Below are positions 38,152-45,203 of a DNA stretch of 64,000 nt, piece after piece. The stretch is taken from assembly GCF_016919405.1 (NCBI RefSeq), contig NZ_CP070353.1, positions 1,116,001-1,180,000 of the forward strand. Direction: 5' to 3'. Under the pieces are notes generated by a model. That model did not search any database. It was not told where the DNA came from and was given only the letters and a program-made list of their open reading frames with translations. The stretch's first letter is position 1. Every line of letters begins with the position of its first letter. This DNA is from Ensifer sp. PDNC004 (GTDB lineage Bacteria; Pseudomonadota; Alphaproteobacteria; Rhizobiales; Rhizobiaceae). The position numbers and the translations under genes were made by a program.

Positions 38152-38409
38152 CTAGGTAATCGCGCGATGAGGCTTGGTGCGCCAGCGAAGCCCCTCCCCG
38201 CTAACTTCGCCTTCCCCGAGAAATTCGACACCTGCCTTTTCAAGAGCGGCCTGAAGGCGCTCCACGTACTCTATCGCGATGCGCTTGTTCCCACTTTCAA
38301 TCTTGTGGAGGGTGGGCGTAGAAATTCCCGCCAACTTTGACATCTGCTTTTGCTGCATCCCGAGCATCGTTCTGGCGGCCCTTAAAATCTCTGGCGAGGC
38401 TGTTGCCAT
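38152..38409 (-). CDS. XRE-family helix-turn-helix regulator A
   Basis: 85 residues: an XRE HTH (ILRAARTMLGMQQKQMSKLAG, PTLHKIESGNKR) and a short tail ending GLRWRTKPHR. The tail (AALEKAGVEFLGEGEVSGEGLRW) has the AxGVEFxxxxxxxGxGVR pattern common in rhizobial XRE proteins. It shares this layout with the XRE gene 190 bp upstream, so they look like paralogues. ATG 38409. It probably acts as a repressor within the island; its target is unknown. Confidence 0.8.
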   Translation of the reverse strand: MATASPEILRAARTMLGMQQKQMSKLAGISTPTLHKIESGNKRIAIEYVERLQAALEKAGVEFLGEGEVSGEGLRWRTKPHRAIT

Positions 38410-38597
38410 GGCTAATCCTCTGATCGCCCATTGATTGTGTTAACCGGACCCACTCTTGCGACCGCTTAACTTGGGCCAGCTGCACTAGCTCCTGATTTCA
38501 TCAACGGAAGCTTCCGCAATCGCACTACCGCGAATCAAATCAGCCGTTTCGGACCCTCTAGGCTTTGAGGGCCCACCCAGACGAGGAATCATAGAAA

Positions 38598-38924
38598 CTA
38601 CAGCTTCCTTTGAACTGCCTCCTCAGCAGGGTCGTCTCCGATCCTACCGGCTGGCGTTCGCCAACGAACCCCGGACCCCGTCGATGACGTCGCCTCGATG
38701 AACTCTATTCCTTGAGCTTCGTAGGCCTGCACAATTGCCTCGACCGATTCGAGAGTGGCATTGTCCCCGCTCTCCCGCGCATTCTCACCACGCGTTGCTC
38801 CACGAGTTTCTAGCTTATGCACGGTGGGCCGAGACACTGCTGCTGCAGCAGCCAGCTGGCGCTGGTTCCAACCGAGCAAAGCCCTGGCAGCGCGCAACAT
38901 TTCTGCAGACGGGATAATGGCCAT
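38598..38924 (-). CDS. XRE-family helix-turn-helix regulator B
   Basis: 108 residues from ATG 38924. XRE HTH SAEMLRAARALLGWNQRQLAAAAAVSRPTVHKLETRG, then a helical linker and the tail AYEAQGIEFIEATSSTGSGVRWRTPAGR, parallel to regulator A. It is transcribed away from the small-protein/AAA-protease operon, and the gap between them holds a repeated ATTCAAAATGAAT operator and an inverted ATGTCAAC. That suggests it represses both itself and the protease operon. Confidence 0.85.
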   Translation of the reverse strand: MAIIPSAEMLRAARALLGWNQRQLAAAAAVSRPTVHKLETRGATRGENARESGDNATLESVEAIVQAYEAQGIEFIEATSSTGSGVRWRTPAGRIGDDPAEEAVQRKL

Positions 38925-38952
38925 AAAGGCGAAAAACGCACGGCAGAAAAAA

Positions 38953-39018
38953 ATGTCAACATTATTCAAAATGAATGCCATAGTTGACATTTTGAATCCT
39001 ACAGTATTCAAAATGAAT
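38953..39018. promoter_or_regulatory. Operator cluster between regulator B and the AAA-protease operon
   Basis: ATTCAAAATGAAT occurs at 38964-38976 and 39006-39018, with an inverted half (ATTTTGAAT) at 38989-38997. ATGTCAAC at 38953-38960 is inverted as GTTGACAT at 38983-38990. A TTGACA -35 (38984-38989) with a weak TATTCA -10 about 15 bp on would read into the 39069 gene, so a repressor bound here would block it. Confidence 0.6.
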
Positions 39019-39068
39019 TATCCGAACGGCTCGGCTTTTTCGCATTCAACAGAATCACTGGAGGTACC

Positions 39069-39392
39069 ATGCTCTCTCACCCTCTCGGTCTGGAGATTTC
39101 AGCTACTCAAGAGATGATCGAAATTTACAGGCGTCTGGCAAACGACCTTGAGCAGGTCTGCAGAGATGGACCTGAATCTATCGCACCTGAAACTTCCATT
39201 TCTGACTGGATGATCGCCAAGCGCGCAGTCCCCATTCTTCTTGGTACCGTCCTTGGGCATCCTCGCGTGGCAGATGGGAGACCAGCGGCGACAACAGAAA
39301 TCGTTTTCTGGGACGAACACTGGCAACTCGCGCGGACTCTCAACCGCTGGTATCGCCTTGGTCGTCCTCTGGTCGGAGGAACGTCCCAGTGA
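39069..39392 (+). CDS. Small hypothetical protein (DUF6634-like), partner of the AAA protease
   Basis: 107 residues, helical start (GLEISATQEMIEIYRRLANDLEQV) and a Trp/Arg-rich end (FWDEHWQLARTLNRWYRLGRPL). I associate this pattern with the rhizobial DUF6634 proteins, from memory and with modest certainty. Its last 4 bp overlap the start of the AAA-M41 gene, so the two are coupled in translation. A role as adaptor, substrate or inhibitor of that protease is plausible but unproven. Confidence 0.65.
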   Translation: MLSHPLGLEISATQEMIEIYRRLANDLEQVCRDGPESIAPETSISDWMIAKRAVPILLGTVLGHPRVADGRPAATTEIVFWDEHWQLARTLNRWYRLGRPLVGGTSQ

Positions 39393-41392
39393 AATCCGAT
39401 CTGGAGCAGGAATTGGTCGACGGAGCGATCAAGCATCTTATGGATGCGACGTCTAACCTCCGGGCAGTAATTTCCCGGACCCCGGGTAGCCTTTGTCGTC
39501 GGTCGGCCCAAACCGCATTGGCGGCGAGTCCACGGAAATTCCTAGCGTTCTGCGCCTTTATAAGGCTCATGCGGCGGCAAAGGGAGTTTTTCGCTGAAGC
39601 GACATCAGTCCTGGTGATCACGGTGCCGCGTGATTGGCCAATCGACGACTTCGACTATGTTGCCGATATTTGCTTGAAATCGGGCGACCGGGGCCCCTCG
39701 AAACTGAAGACCTTCTGTCACCCACCTCGGACCAAAAGGGGAGCGTGGGACTTCAGCCCAAGCGCCTATCTCGATGCTCAGAAAGTCATTGTATTCCTTC
39801 CGCGAGGCGCGGAATTGCATCCGGAATTCGAGATTAGCGCCGATGCCGTCGTCGATCTCGAAATCCTTGATGATCGACATCTCGACAGCCTCGCCCGGCA
39901 GTTGGATACGGGTGTGCTTTCGGAGGAGGACAAGGAACAGCTCAGACAACACGACCCCGCATTCATCGATTCCATTTTTCGTAGAGGTCGGTCGACTGCC
40001 GCTGCGCTAACCAGACTTCAACGTATTTTAACGAAACCGACAAAGGGCCAAAGATTGGTCCCGCTCACTTCATTCGGTGAAGCCGGACAATGGGGCATCA
40101 AGTTCAAAAGCGATCTCCGGCTGTGGCGAGCCGGTCAGTTGGATTGGTCCGACCTTGATAAGGGAGTCCTTTTGTATGGCCCGCCGGGAACAGGGAAGAC
40201 GTCGTTTGCGGCGTCACTCGCCTCGGAATGCAGTGCACATCTGGTGCCGACGTCGCTCTCCAAATGGCAGAGCCACGGCCATCTGGGTGACCTGCTTAAG
40301 GCAATGAGACAGGATTTTGCCGAAGCTCGCGACAGAGCCCCGTCAATTTTGCTGATCGACGAAGTTGATAGCGTCGGGGACCGCCGTTCCTTTTCCGGCG
40401 ATAACGCGCACTATTGCATCGAAGTCGTAAATGCCCTTCTGGAAGCCTTGGACGGCGTGGCCAGTCGCGAAGGCGTGGTCGTCGTCGCATCGACGAATTT
40501 TCCTGAAGCCCTTGACCCAGCTCTCCTGAGGTCGGGACGGTTGGAAACACACGTCGAGATGAAACGCCCAAATACACTTGAGCGGGCGCAAATCCTCCAG
40601 TTTTACCTGCCCACGCTTGGTGCGACCAAGGAATTCTATGAGGTTGCCCGGCAACTAAGTGGGCAGACAGGAGCCGATCTTGAGCGCCTGGTTCGTAAAG
40701 CAAAACAACGGGCACGCGCTGAGAGCCGAAAGCCCATGATCGCGGACATTTGGGCCGTTGTGCCGAAGCAGCCACCGCTAAGCGATGAAGACCTATGGCG
40801 AATTTGCGTTCACGAGGCCGCTCACGCGGTGATGACCGGGCTGTCTGACGTAGGAAGCGTGACTTGCGTGGAAGTGTTCTATGACATGCATGACTGTGTG
40901 GAGGCACACGACGCGCTGGGTCGGACGACTTCAGATTGCCCTGTCCCCGCCCTGAGAACTGAGGAATGGTTCCGTTGGGACATCGCAATCAGCTTGGCCG
41001 GGATGGCTGGTGAGGAGCTTGTTTTCAGTAATCGTTCGACCACAGCTGGTGGCTCGCGGGGAAGTGATCTCACCGGTGCGACCGAAGCCGCTGCTCTTAT
41101 GGTTGCGAGGTTTGGTCTAGGGAGGCGCTTTTCTGTCTTTCCCGACGATGTTGACCAGCCAGTCTACAAGGTTTTCGAAACATCACCCAAGCTCCGAGCG
41201 GATGTCGACTTCATTCTGGCTACGGAATATGCGCGAGCAAAAAGGCTACTGGAAGCGAACCTCAAGGTCACAATCGACCTCGCCCGCGCGCTAAAAGAAG
41301 AAAGGCGACTGGAAGGCGAACGTCTGAAGACCCTTTTGGTAGGCCTTTCACCAACCGAAGGTCCTACGAAACTTGTGGGCCTTGCAGGCTGA
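39389..41392 (+). CDS. Soluble FtsH-like AAA ATPase / M41 zinc metalloprotease
   Basis: 667 residues from a GTG start. Residues 1-210 form an N-terminal domain I do not recognise, with no membrane helix. A single AAA module follows: Walker A GPPGTGKT (264-271), Walker B LLIDEVDS (D324, E325), and the second region of homology DPALLRSGRLETHVEM. The C-terminal half is an M41 peptidase: the HEAAH zinc motif at 475-479 and the third ligand Asp in GSDLTGATEAAALMVARFG (D560). All catalytic residues are kept. True FtsH has two N-terminal membrane helices and a different pore loop, so this is a distinct soluble branch. It is translated with the small protein and probably controlled by regulator B. 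Confidence 0.88.
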   Translation: MKSDLEQELVDGAIKHLMDATSNLRAVISRTPGSLCRRSAQTALAASPRKFLAFCAFIRLMRRQREFFAEATSVLVITVPRDWPIDDFDYVADICLKSGDRGPSKLKTFCHPPRTKRGAWDFSPSAYLDAQKVIVFLPRGAELHPEFEISADAVVDLEILDDRHLDSLARQLDTGVLSEEDKEQLRQHDPAFIDSIFRRGRSTAAALTRLQRILTKPTKGQRLVPLTSFGEAGQWGIKFKSDLRLWRAGQLDWSDLDKGVLLYGPPGTGKTSFAASLASECSAHLVPTSLSKWQSHGHLGDLLKAMRQDFAEARDRAPSILLIDEVDSVGDRRSFSGDNAHYCIEVVNALLEALDGVASREGVVVVASTNFPEALDPALLRSGRLETHVEMKRPNTLERAQILQFYLPTLGATKEFYEVARQLSGQTGADLERLVRKAKQRARAESRKPMIADIWAVVPKQPPLSDEDLWRICVHEAAHAVMTGLSDVGSVTCVEVFYDMHDCVEAHDALGRTTSDCPVPALRTEEWFRWDIAISLAGMAGEELVFSNRSTTAGGSRGSDLTGATEAAALMVARFGLGRRFSVFPDDVDQPVYKVFETSPKLRADVDFILATEYARAKRLLEANLKVTIDLARALKEERRLEGERLKTLLVGLSPTEGPTKLVGLAG

Positions 41393-41480
41393 CCAAACGT
41401 TGGCCCGTCGTTGATCGGTCGGTGCAGACCAGTTCCTCGCCGCTGCCCTCCCTTGTACCCTGAGACCTTGAGGCGACACC

Positions 41481-42290
41481 ATGAAGGCCTGGATAATCAG
41501 CGACATGCATGTCAGCAATTCCGAGCTTACGCGCCATGATATCGAAATCCCTGATGCAGATATTTGCATCTGCGCCGGTGACGTTTCCGGAATCGTCGAG
41601 ATGTCGATTCAGTTCCTTATCCGAAACATCAGTCCTCGAATGCCGGTCGTCATGGTCCTGGGTAACCACGAGTTCTACGGGGCGACGATCCACGCAGGTC
41701 TTCAAACCGCAAGGCGGATGACAAAGCATTCTAACGTCACCGTACTTGAGAATGACACCATCGTGCTGGGCAAAACTCGCATAGTTGGTGCGACGCTTTG
41801 GACCGATTTTGAGATCGAGCATGGCATCGAAAACGAACTGCCTCTTCCAGAAAGGAAGTCCTACGCTATCAACATCTGCAAGCGTTACATGATGGACTTT
41901 CACGCCATCTTTCGGTCGGATTGGCCGGAAACGGGGATGCCTGGCCTTCTCACCGCCAAAGAGTTAATCGAGCGCCATATGGAAAGTCGTGCCTTCATCG
42001 CCAGCGAACTGGAAGATCAATTCGATGGGCGCACTGTGGTCCTATCTCATCACGGGCCGCTGCCCCGATCTCTCCACCCTGCTTTCAGAGGGCATCCGAG
42101 TAATGCCGCGTTCGCTTCCAACCTCTCCGCGCTTATCGCTCAGGGAAAACCCGACCTATGGGTGCACGGTCACATTCATCACTTTCGCGATTATCGCGAA
42201 GGCCACACACGTGTAATTTGCAATCCGCGAGGATACGAGCGGGAACGCGCTCAAACCGGGTTTGTGTCAGGACTTGTAGTCGACATCTGA
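41481..42290 (+). CDS. Metallophosphoesterase, calcineurin-like
   Basis: 269 residues with the full set of dimetal motifs: DMH (D8, H10), GD (33-34), GNHE (61-64), SHHGP near residue 190 and GHIHH (230-234). The family covers nucleases, nucleotidases and phosphatases, so the substrate is open. It lies 88 bp after the AAA-protease gene on the same strand and could be the third gene of that operon. Its 3' end overlaps a panD-like remnant on the other strand. Confidence 0.88.
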   Translation: MKAWIISDMHVSNSELTRHDIEIPDADICICAGDVSGIVEMSIQFLIRNISPRMPVVMVLGNHEFYGATIHAGLQTARRMTKHSNVTVLENDTIVLGKTRIVGATLWTDFEIEHGIENELPLPERKSYAINICKRYMMDFHAIFRSDWPETGMPGLLTAKELIERHMESRAFIASELEDQFDGRTVVLSHHGPLPRSLHPAFRGHPSNAAFASNLSALIAQGKPDLWVHGHIHHFRDYREGHTRVICNPRGYERERAQTGFVSGLVVDI

Positions 42291-42700
42291 TCTTGATTAC
42301 CCGGCAACAAGGTGCCGTAATAATACTCTCGGAGCACAGACGCGATGGCTCGGGCGTTAGTCGGAAATGCGGCTTTGGCATAAAGCCGCTCGGGTGAATT
42401 CGTCACGAGCAGCGGGATCGGAAGAACGTTGCTCGCCTCGTCAAGGATTTCAAACGTATGCCGCCCTTCGTCGTCGATGGACACTGCATAACTCAGGCGA
42501 TCCCGAACATGGTTGCTTTCATCGAACGTAAGAATGGTCGGTTTCAACGATGTGATCCGGCTCTCGTCGAGATATACCGAGTTGCAGATTATCACTTGGT
42601 CGCCAGGCTGGCAGGTTCGCGCTGCAGCGCCATTAAGAATGCAGCACCTCGAACCACGCTCGCCAAGGATCACGTAGGTTGCACCATGACGCTGGAAGGT
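42251..42700 (-). pseudogene. Fragment related to aspartate 1-decarboxylase (PanD)
   Basis: On the minus strand, GATYVILGERGSRCCILNGA followed by the AARTCQPGDQVIIC and KPTILTFDESNHVR stretches parallels the C-terminal half of PanD (YAIPGERGSG..NGAAA..PGD.VII....P.VVFVDEDN). The N-terminal half, including the Gly-Ser site that matures to the pyruvoyl group, is absent, and no start codon is in frame. The frame then runs on into unrelated sequence. It cannot make active PanD. I read it as a gene remnant carried by the island. Confidence 0.6.
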
Positions 42701-42811
42701 GTCACCGGCAACATGATTTTTGGTGCGCTGATCGTCGTGGCAGCTGGCCTGTTCACCGTATGGCGCGAAAGCCGCAAGGCGAGCATCGAAACCCAAGCCT
42801 CGGGCCGATAA
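42680..42811 (+). pseudogene. C-terminal scrap of a DMT/EamA-type transporter
   Basis: In the plus frame, GVTGNMIFGALIVVAAGLFT then VWRESRK matches the last membrane helix and basic tail of EamA/drug-metabolite transporters (usually GALLIVAGGLYxLWRE). Nothing upstream in the frame fits the other nine helices. It is a remnant abutting the panD-like fragment in the opposite orientation. Confidence 0.5.
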
Positions 42812-42857
42812 GTCTCGCAACCGGTGCACAGATAAACGGGGCTTTGGCCAATGGCGC

Positions 42858-43355
42858 TTAGGTACGGATGCCAAACCGCGACAACTTCTCATTTGAGCAA
42901 GAGGGCACCTCAGTGGACGGTTGGCCGGTTCCGACCGATCCAACTGAGACCCCAGCCACATCTCCATCACACACGAAGATGTTTTTCGACGGGACTGCAC
43001 ATACTGCCTCGCTTGCCCTAAGCATCAGAAGCGATCCGGATCGATAAGTCAGACAGCCTGGAAATGCGCGGGCGATATCTACTGGGGCGTTAAGCGAGTT
43101 CGTGCGTAGCGTGTCAGGATCACAAATGACGAGTCGGTCAGCGCCTTGTTCGAGCCTCACGTTTTTATCATCGAAATGCCGAGCTAGATCGGTCAATCGG
43201 CCAGTTGGACAGCCGTGTGAGGTTTGGAAGTCAATTTCGATGGTCGCAGGTCCAGACCAATACGCATATAGCCAGTAGACTACGAACGCTACCGGTAATC
43301 CGATCAGCGTCGCCCCAATGTTACTGAGAAGCCAACCTACAAATCTTGCCAGCAT
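42858..43355 (-). CDS. Hypothetical protein with N-terminal membrane anchor
   Basis: 165 residues. The N-terminus MLARFVGWLLSNIGATLIGL and onward to VAFVVYWLYAYW is one long or two short membrane helices; the rest is soluble with several Cys and would face the periplasm or cytoplasm. No domain is recognised. It begins 4 bp after the stop of the secreted-protein gene, so the two form a pair. Its function within the island is unknown. Confidence 0.55.
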   Translation of the reverse strand: MLARFVGWLLSNIGATLIGLPVAFVVYWLYAYWSGPATIEIDFQTSHGCPTGRLTDLARHFDDKNVRLEQGADRLVICDPDTLRTNSLNAPVDIARAFPGCLTYRSGSLLMLRASEAVCAVPSKNIFVCDGDVAGVSVGSVGTGQPSTEVPSCSNEKLSRFGIRT

Positions 43356-43358
43356 TTC

Positions 43359-43931
43359 CTAGCTCCCGCGTAAGGGCGCGACTAGGTAGACCAGCCTGAC
43401 GTCTGCGACTGGCATTTCGATCCGCAACCAACCGCTGCTCTCTCCAACGGAGCACCACAATCCACGCAGCCCTTTCGCATTGGACCCGCGCTTTCCGGAG
43501 ACCGCCGCATTCAGGCATTCGTTGATAACGTCCGCGTTGTCGGCCAAAAGTTCTGGGACTTCCTTTGAGATGACGGCAACGTCCAGGGGCGTACCCTGCC
43601 GCTCCAATGCTGCGACGAACTCGCTGAAACGGCTTTCAATCGCCGTCGTCATGGCCGTTACATCGTCCGGGCGCGAAAACATCTTCAGTATGACCGACTG
43701 CTGTTGCACATCGCCTTCAAGGCTCTGAACTACGATGTCGCACCACTGACGTTCGACGATTTCCGTAGACCAGCAGGAAGTCGCGTTCTGCACCCAAGCT
43801 CCGTTGTCCGGCTGCCCATCCGCTTGAAGATCACAGGTGCACTTTTCCCGCGAAGGGTTTTCCGCGTACGCTGGCGTCAAGCAAACCAAGGCGATGAGGC
43901 CTGCTAGAGCATGTATATTTCCTTGACGCAA
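43359..43931 (-). CDS. Hypothetical secreted protein, Cys-rich
   Basis: 190 residues from a TTG start that follows GGGGAGG. It begins with a Sec signal peptide (RQGNIHALAGLIALVCLTPAYA, cleaved before ENPSREKC). An ATG 33 nt upstream would add residues before the signal and has no ribosome site. The mature part has six Cys (for example KCTCD, SCWS, WCDI). I recognise no family. It is cotranscribed with the anchored protein, and both follow the TIR-like gene on the same strand (99 bp gap). Confidence 0.55.
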   Translation of the reverse strand: MRQGNIHALAGLIALVCLTPAYAENPSREKCTCDLQADGQPDNGAWVQNATSCWSTEIVERQWCDIVVQSLEGDVQQQSVILKMFSRPDDVTAMTTAIESRFSEFVAALERQGTPLDVAVISKEVPELLADNADVINECLNAAVSGKRGSNAKGLRGLWCSVGESSGWLRIEMPVADVRLVYLVAPLRGS

Positions 43932-44029
43932 CTCGCCCTCCCCGCCCCCGTTTCGGGAGACCATAGTTCAACCTGAACAATGATCGCCTTGAGGGAAATT
44001 GTGCCGCTCCCAACTGCCCGCGCTGCTCG

Positions 44030-45094
44030 TCAGTGGTCTACGAGCTGATCCCGATACGCGTGAAAGGCCTTCCTGCTTGCCGCATCTATGTCCACTTCGA
44101 CATAGTCCTTACGAACCCGGTCGAGCAGTGCCTTGCGGGCCTTGGCAAGCTTGGCCGCACCCTTCAAGACCCTGTCCTCGGCCTTGCTCGCACTAGGCTG
44201 GTTTCCCACCCACACGTAGTAATTTGGATTGCTTGATATCTGGTAATGTTGTCCGGCCGAGAGGGCCATCGTCCAGCCATCGAGCATCTCTTGGCACAAC
44301 TTGGCTACGGCCGAATCGTTGATGTGGAACAGGCTGTTGGTGACGACACCCTTGAAGCTCTCAAAGTGCCACAATGCCTTGTCGCTCAACTTGTAAGGAA
44401 GGTCAACGATGAGATCGTCAACGCTTGGTTGATGGATTTGCTCCAAGGCCCAGGTAATGTTGGTGACATCGCGCCGCTTGCGCACCTGCTCCTCGGATTG
44501 GCCCTCAATGTCCTTCGGTCGAGGAGGCTCGTGCTCAGCGATCAAGTCAATGGCCCCCTTCAAGTCCTTCGTCAATGCTCCCTTCTGCTCCTTCGTCGGC
44601 TTGTCATCGTGCTCGTAGACCATCGCGCGGTGCCGATCAAAGTCGAATGGAAGATCGCTCACCGGTGAAATCTTGCCATTGATGACCAAGATAATCCGAT
44701 CCCAACCCACCTGGGCGACCGCGTACCCAAGTTCGAAAATCACATTGGGGTTGGCACATGGCCTGATTTCACCTGCCTTGCCAACGACCGTGGTGACATC
44801 CGCAACGAAGAGATCGCAGGCCCGAATCTTCTCCATAATCTTCGCGGGAATGTTCGGACTCCCAGGCGTATCTCGTGTCGCCTCGTCGATTGAAAGTTTC
44901 ACACCGGGCTGCACACTCTTTGCGACAGCCTTCAGGGCATCGCGGATGCCGTTCCGGTTTGCTTTGCTTGGGAGGTCGCTTTGCCAAGCGTAGAACAGTC
45001 TGAGCTTCTTCTGCGTCGGCTGGACCGTGGCTTTCCCTGATTTCTCCGCTGCCTTGTTCACTAACGTCCCCGGGTCAATATTGAATGTTGCCAT
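44030..45094 (-). CDS. TIR-like nucleotide-binding protein, candidate defence effector
   Basis: 354 residues. The N-terminal 150 residues show the TIR-like pattern: FYAWQSDLP (34-42) as the first strand, DEATRDTPGSPNIP (70-83), CDLFVADVTT, and NPNVIFELGYA (115-125) with a Glu (E121) where TIR/nucleosidase folds hold their catalytic acid. Proteins starting FYSWQSDLP occur in many bacterial defence islands in my memory. The C-terminal 200 residues are helical and unassigned, perhaps a sensor. It lies 109 bp downstream of the helicase-nuclease gene on the same strand. NAD+ cleavage is inference. Confidence 0.72.
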   Translation of the reverse strand: MATFNIDPGTLVNKAAEKSGKATVQPTQKKLRLFYAWQSDLPSKANRNGIRDALKAVAKSVQPGVKLSIDEATRDTPGSPNIPAKIMEKIRACDLFVADVTTVVGKAGEIRPCANPNVIFELGYAVAQVGWDRIILVINGKISPVSDLPFDFDRHRAMVYEHDDKPTKEQKGALTKDLKGAIDLIAEHEPPRPKDIEGQSEEQVRKRRDVTNITWALEQIHQPSVDDLIVDLPYKLSDKALWHFESFKGVVTNSLFHINDSAVAKLCQEMLDGWTMALSAGQHYQISSNPNYYVWVGNQPSASKAEDRVLKGAAKLAKARKALLDRVRKDYVEVDIDAASRKAFHAYRDQLVDH

Positions 45095-45203
45095 GCAGGC
45101 CGGAAGCTGCACGATGAATCACATACCAGTCTGTCAAGAACCGTAGATGGCGGCCCCGCCGATGGGGTTGCTATTGTTCTGCAGTGTGGCGACCAGTGGA
45201 AGA

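Noticed and set aside
42251..43000. A 249-codon frame read as a functional aspartate decarboxylase
   Set aside because: It lacks the Gly-Ser maturation site and the N-terminal half, and the first 90 codons are antisense to other sequence; called a fragment instead.
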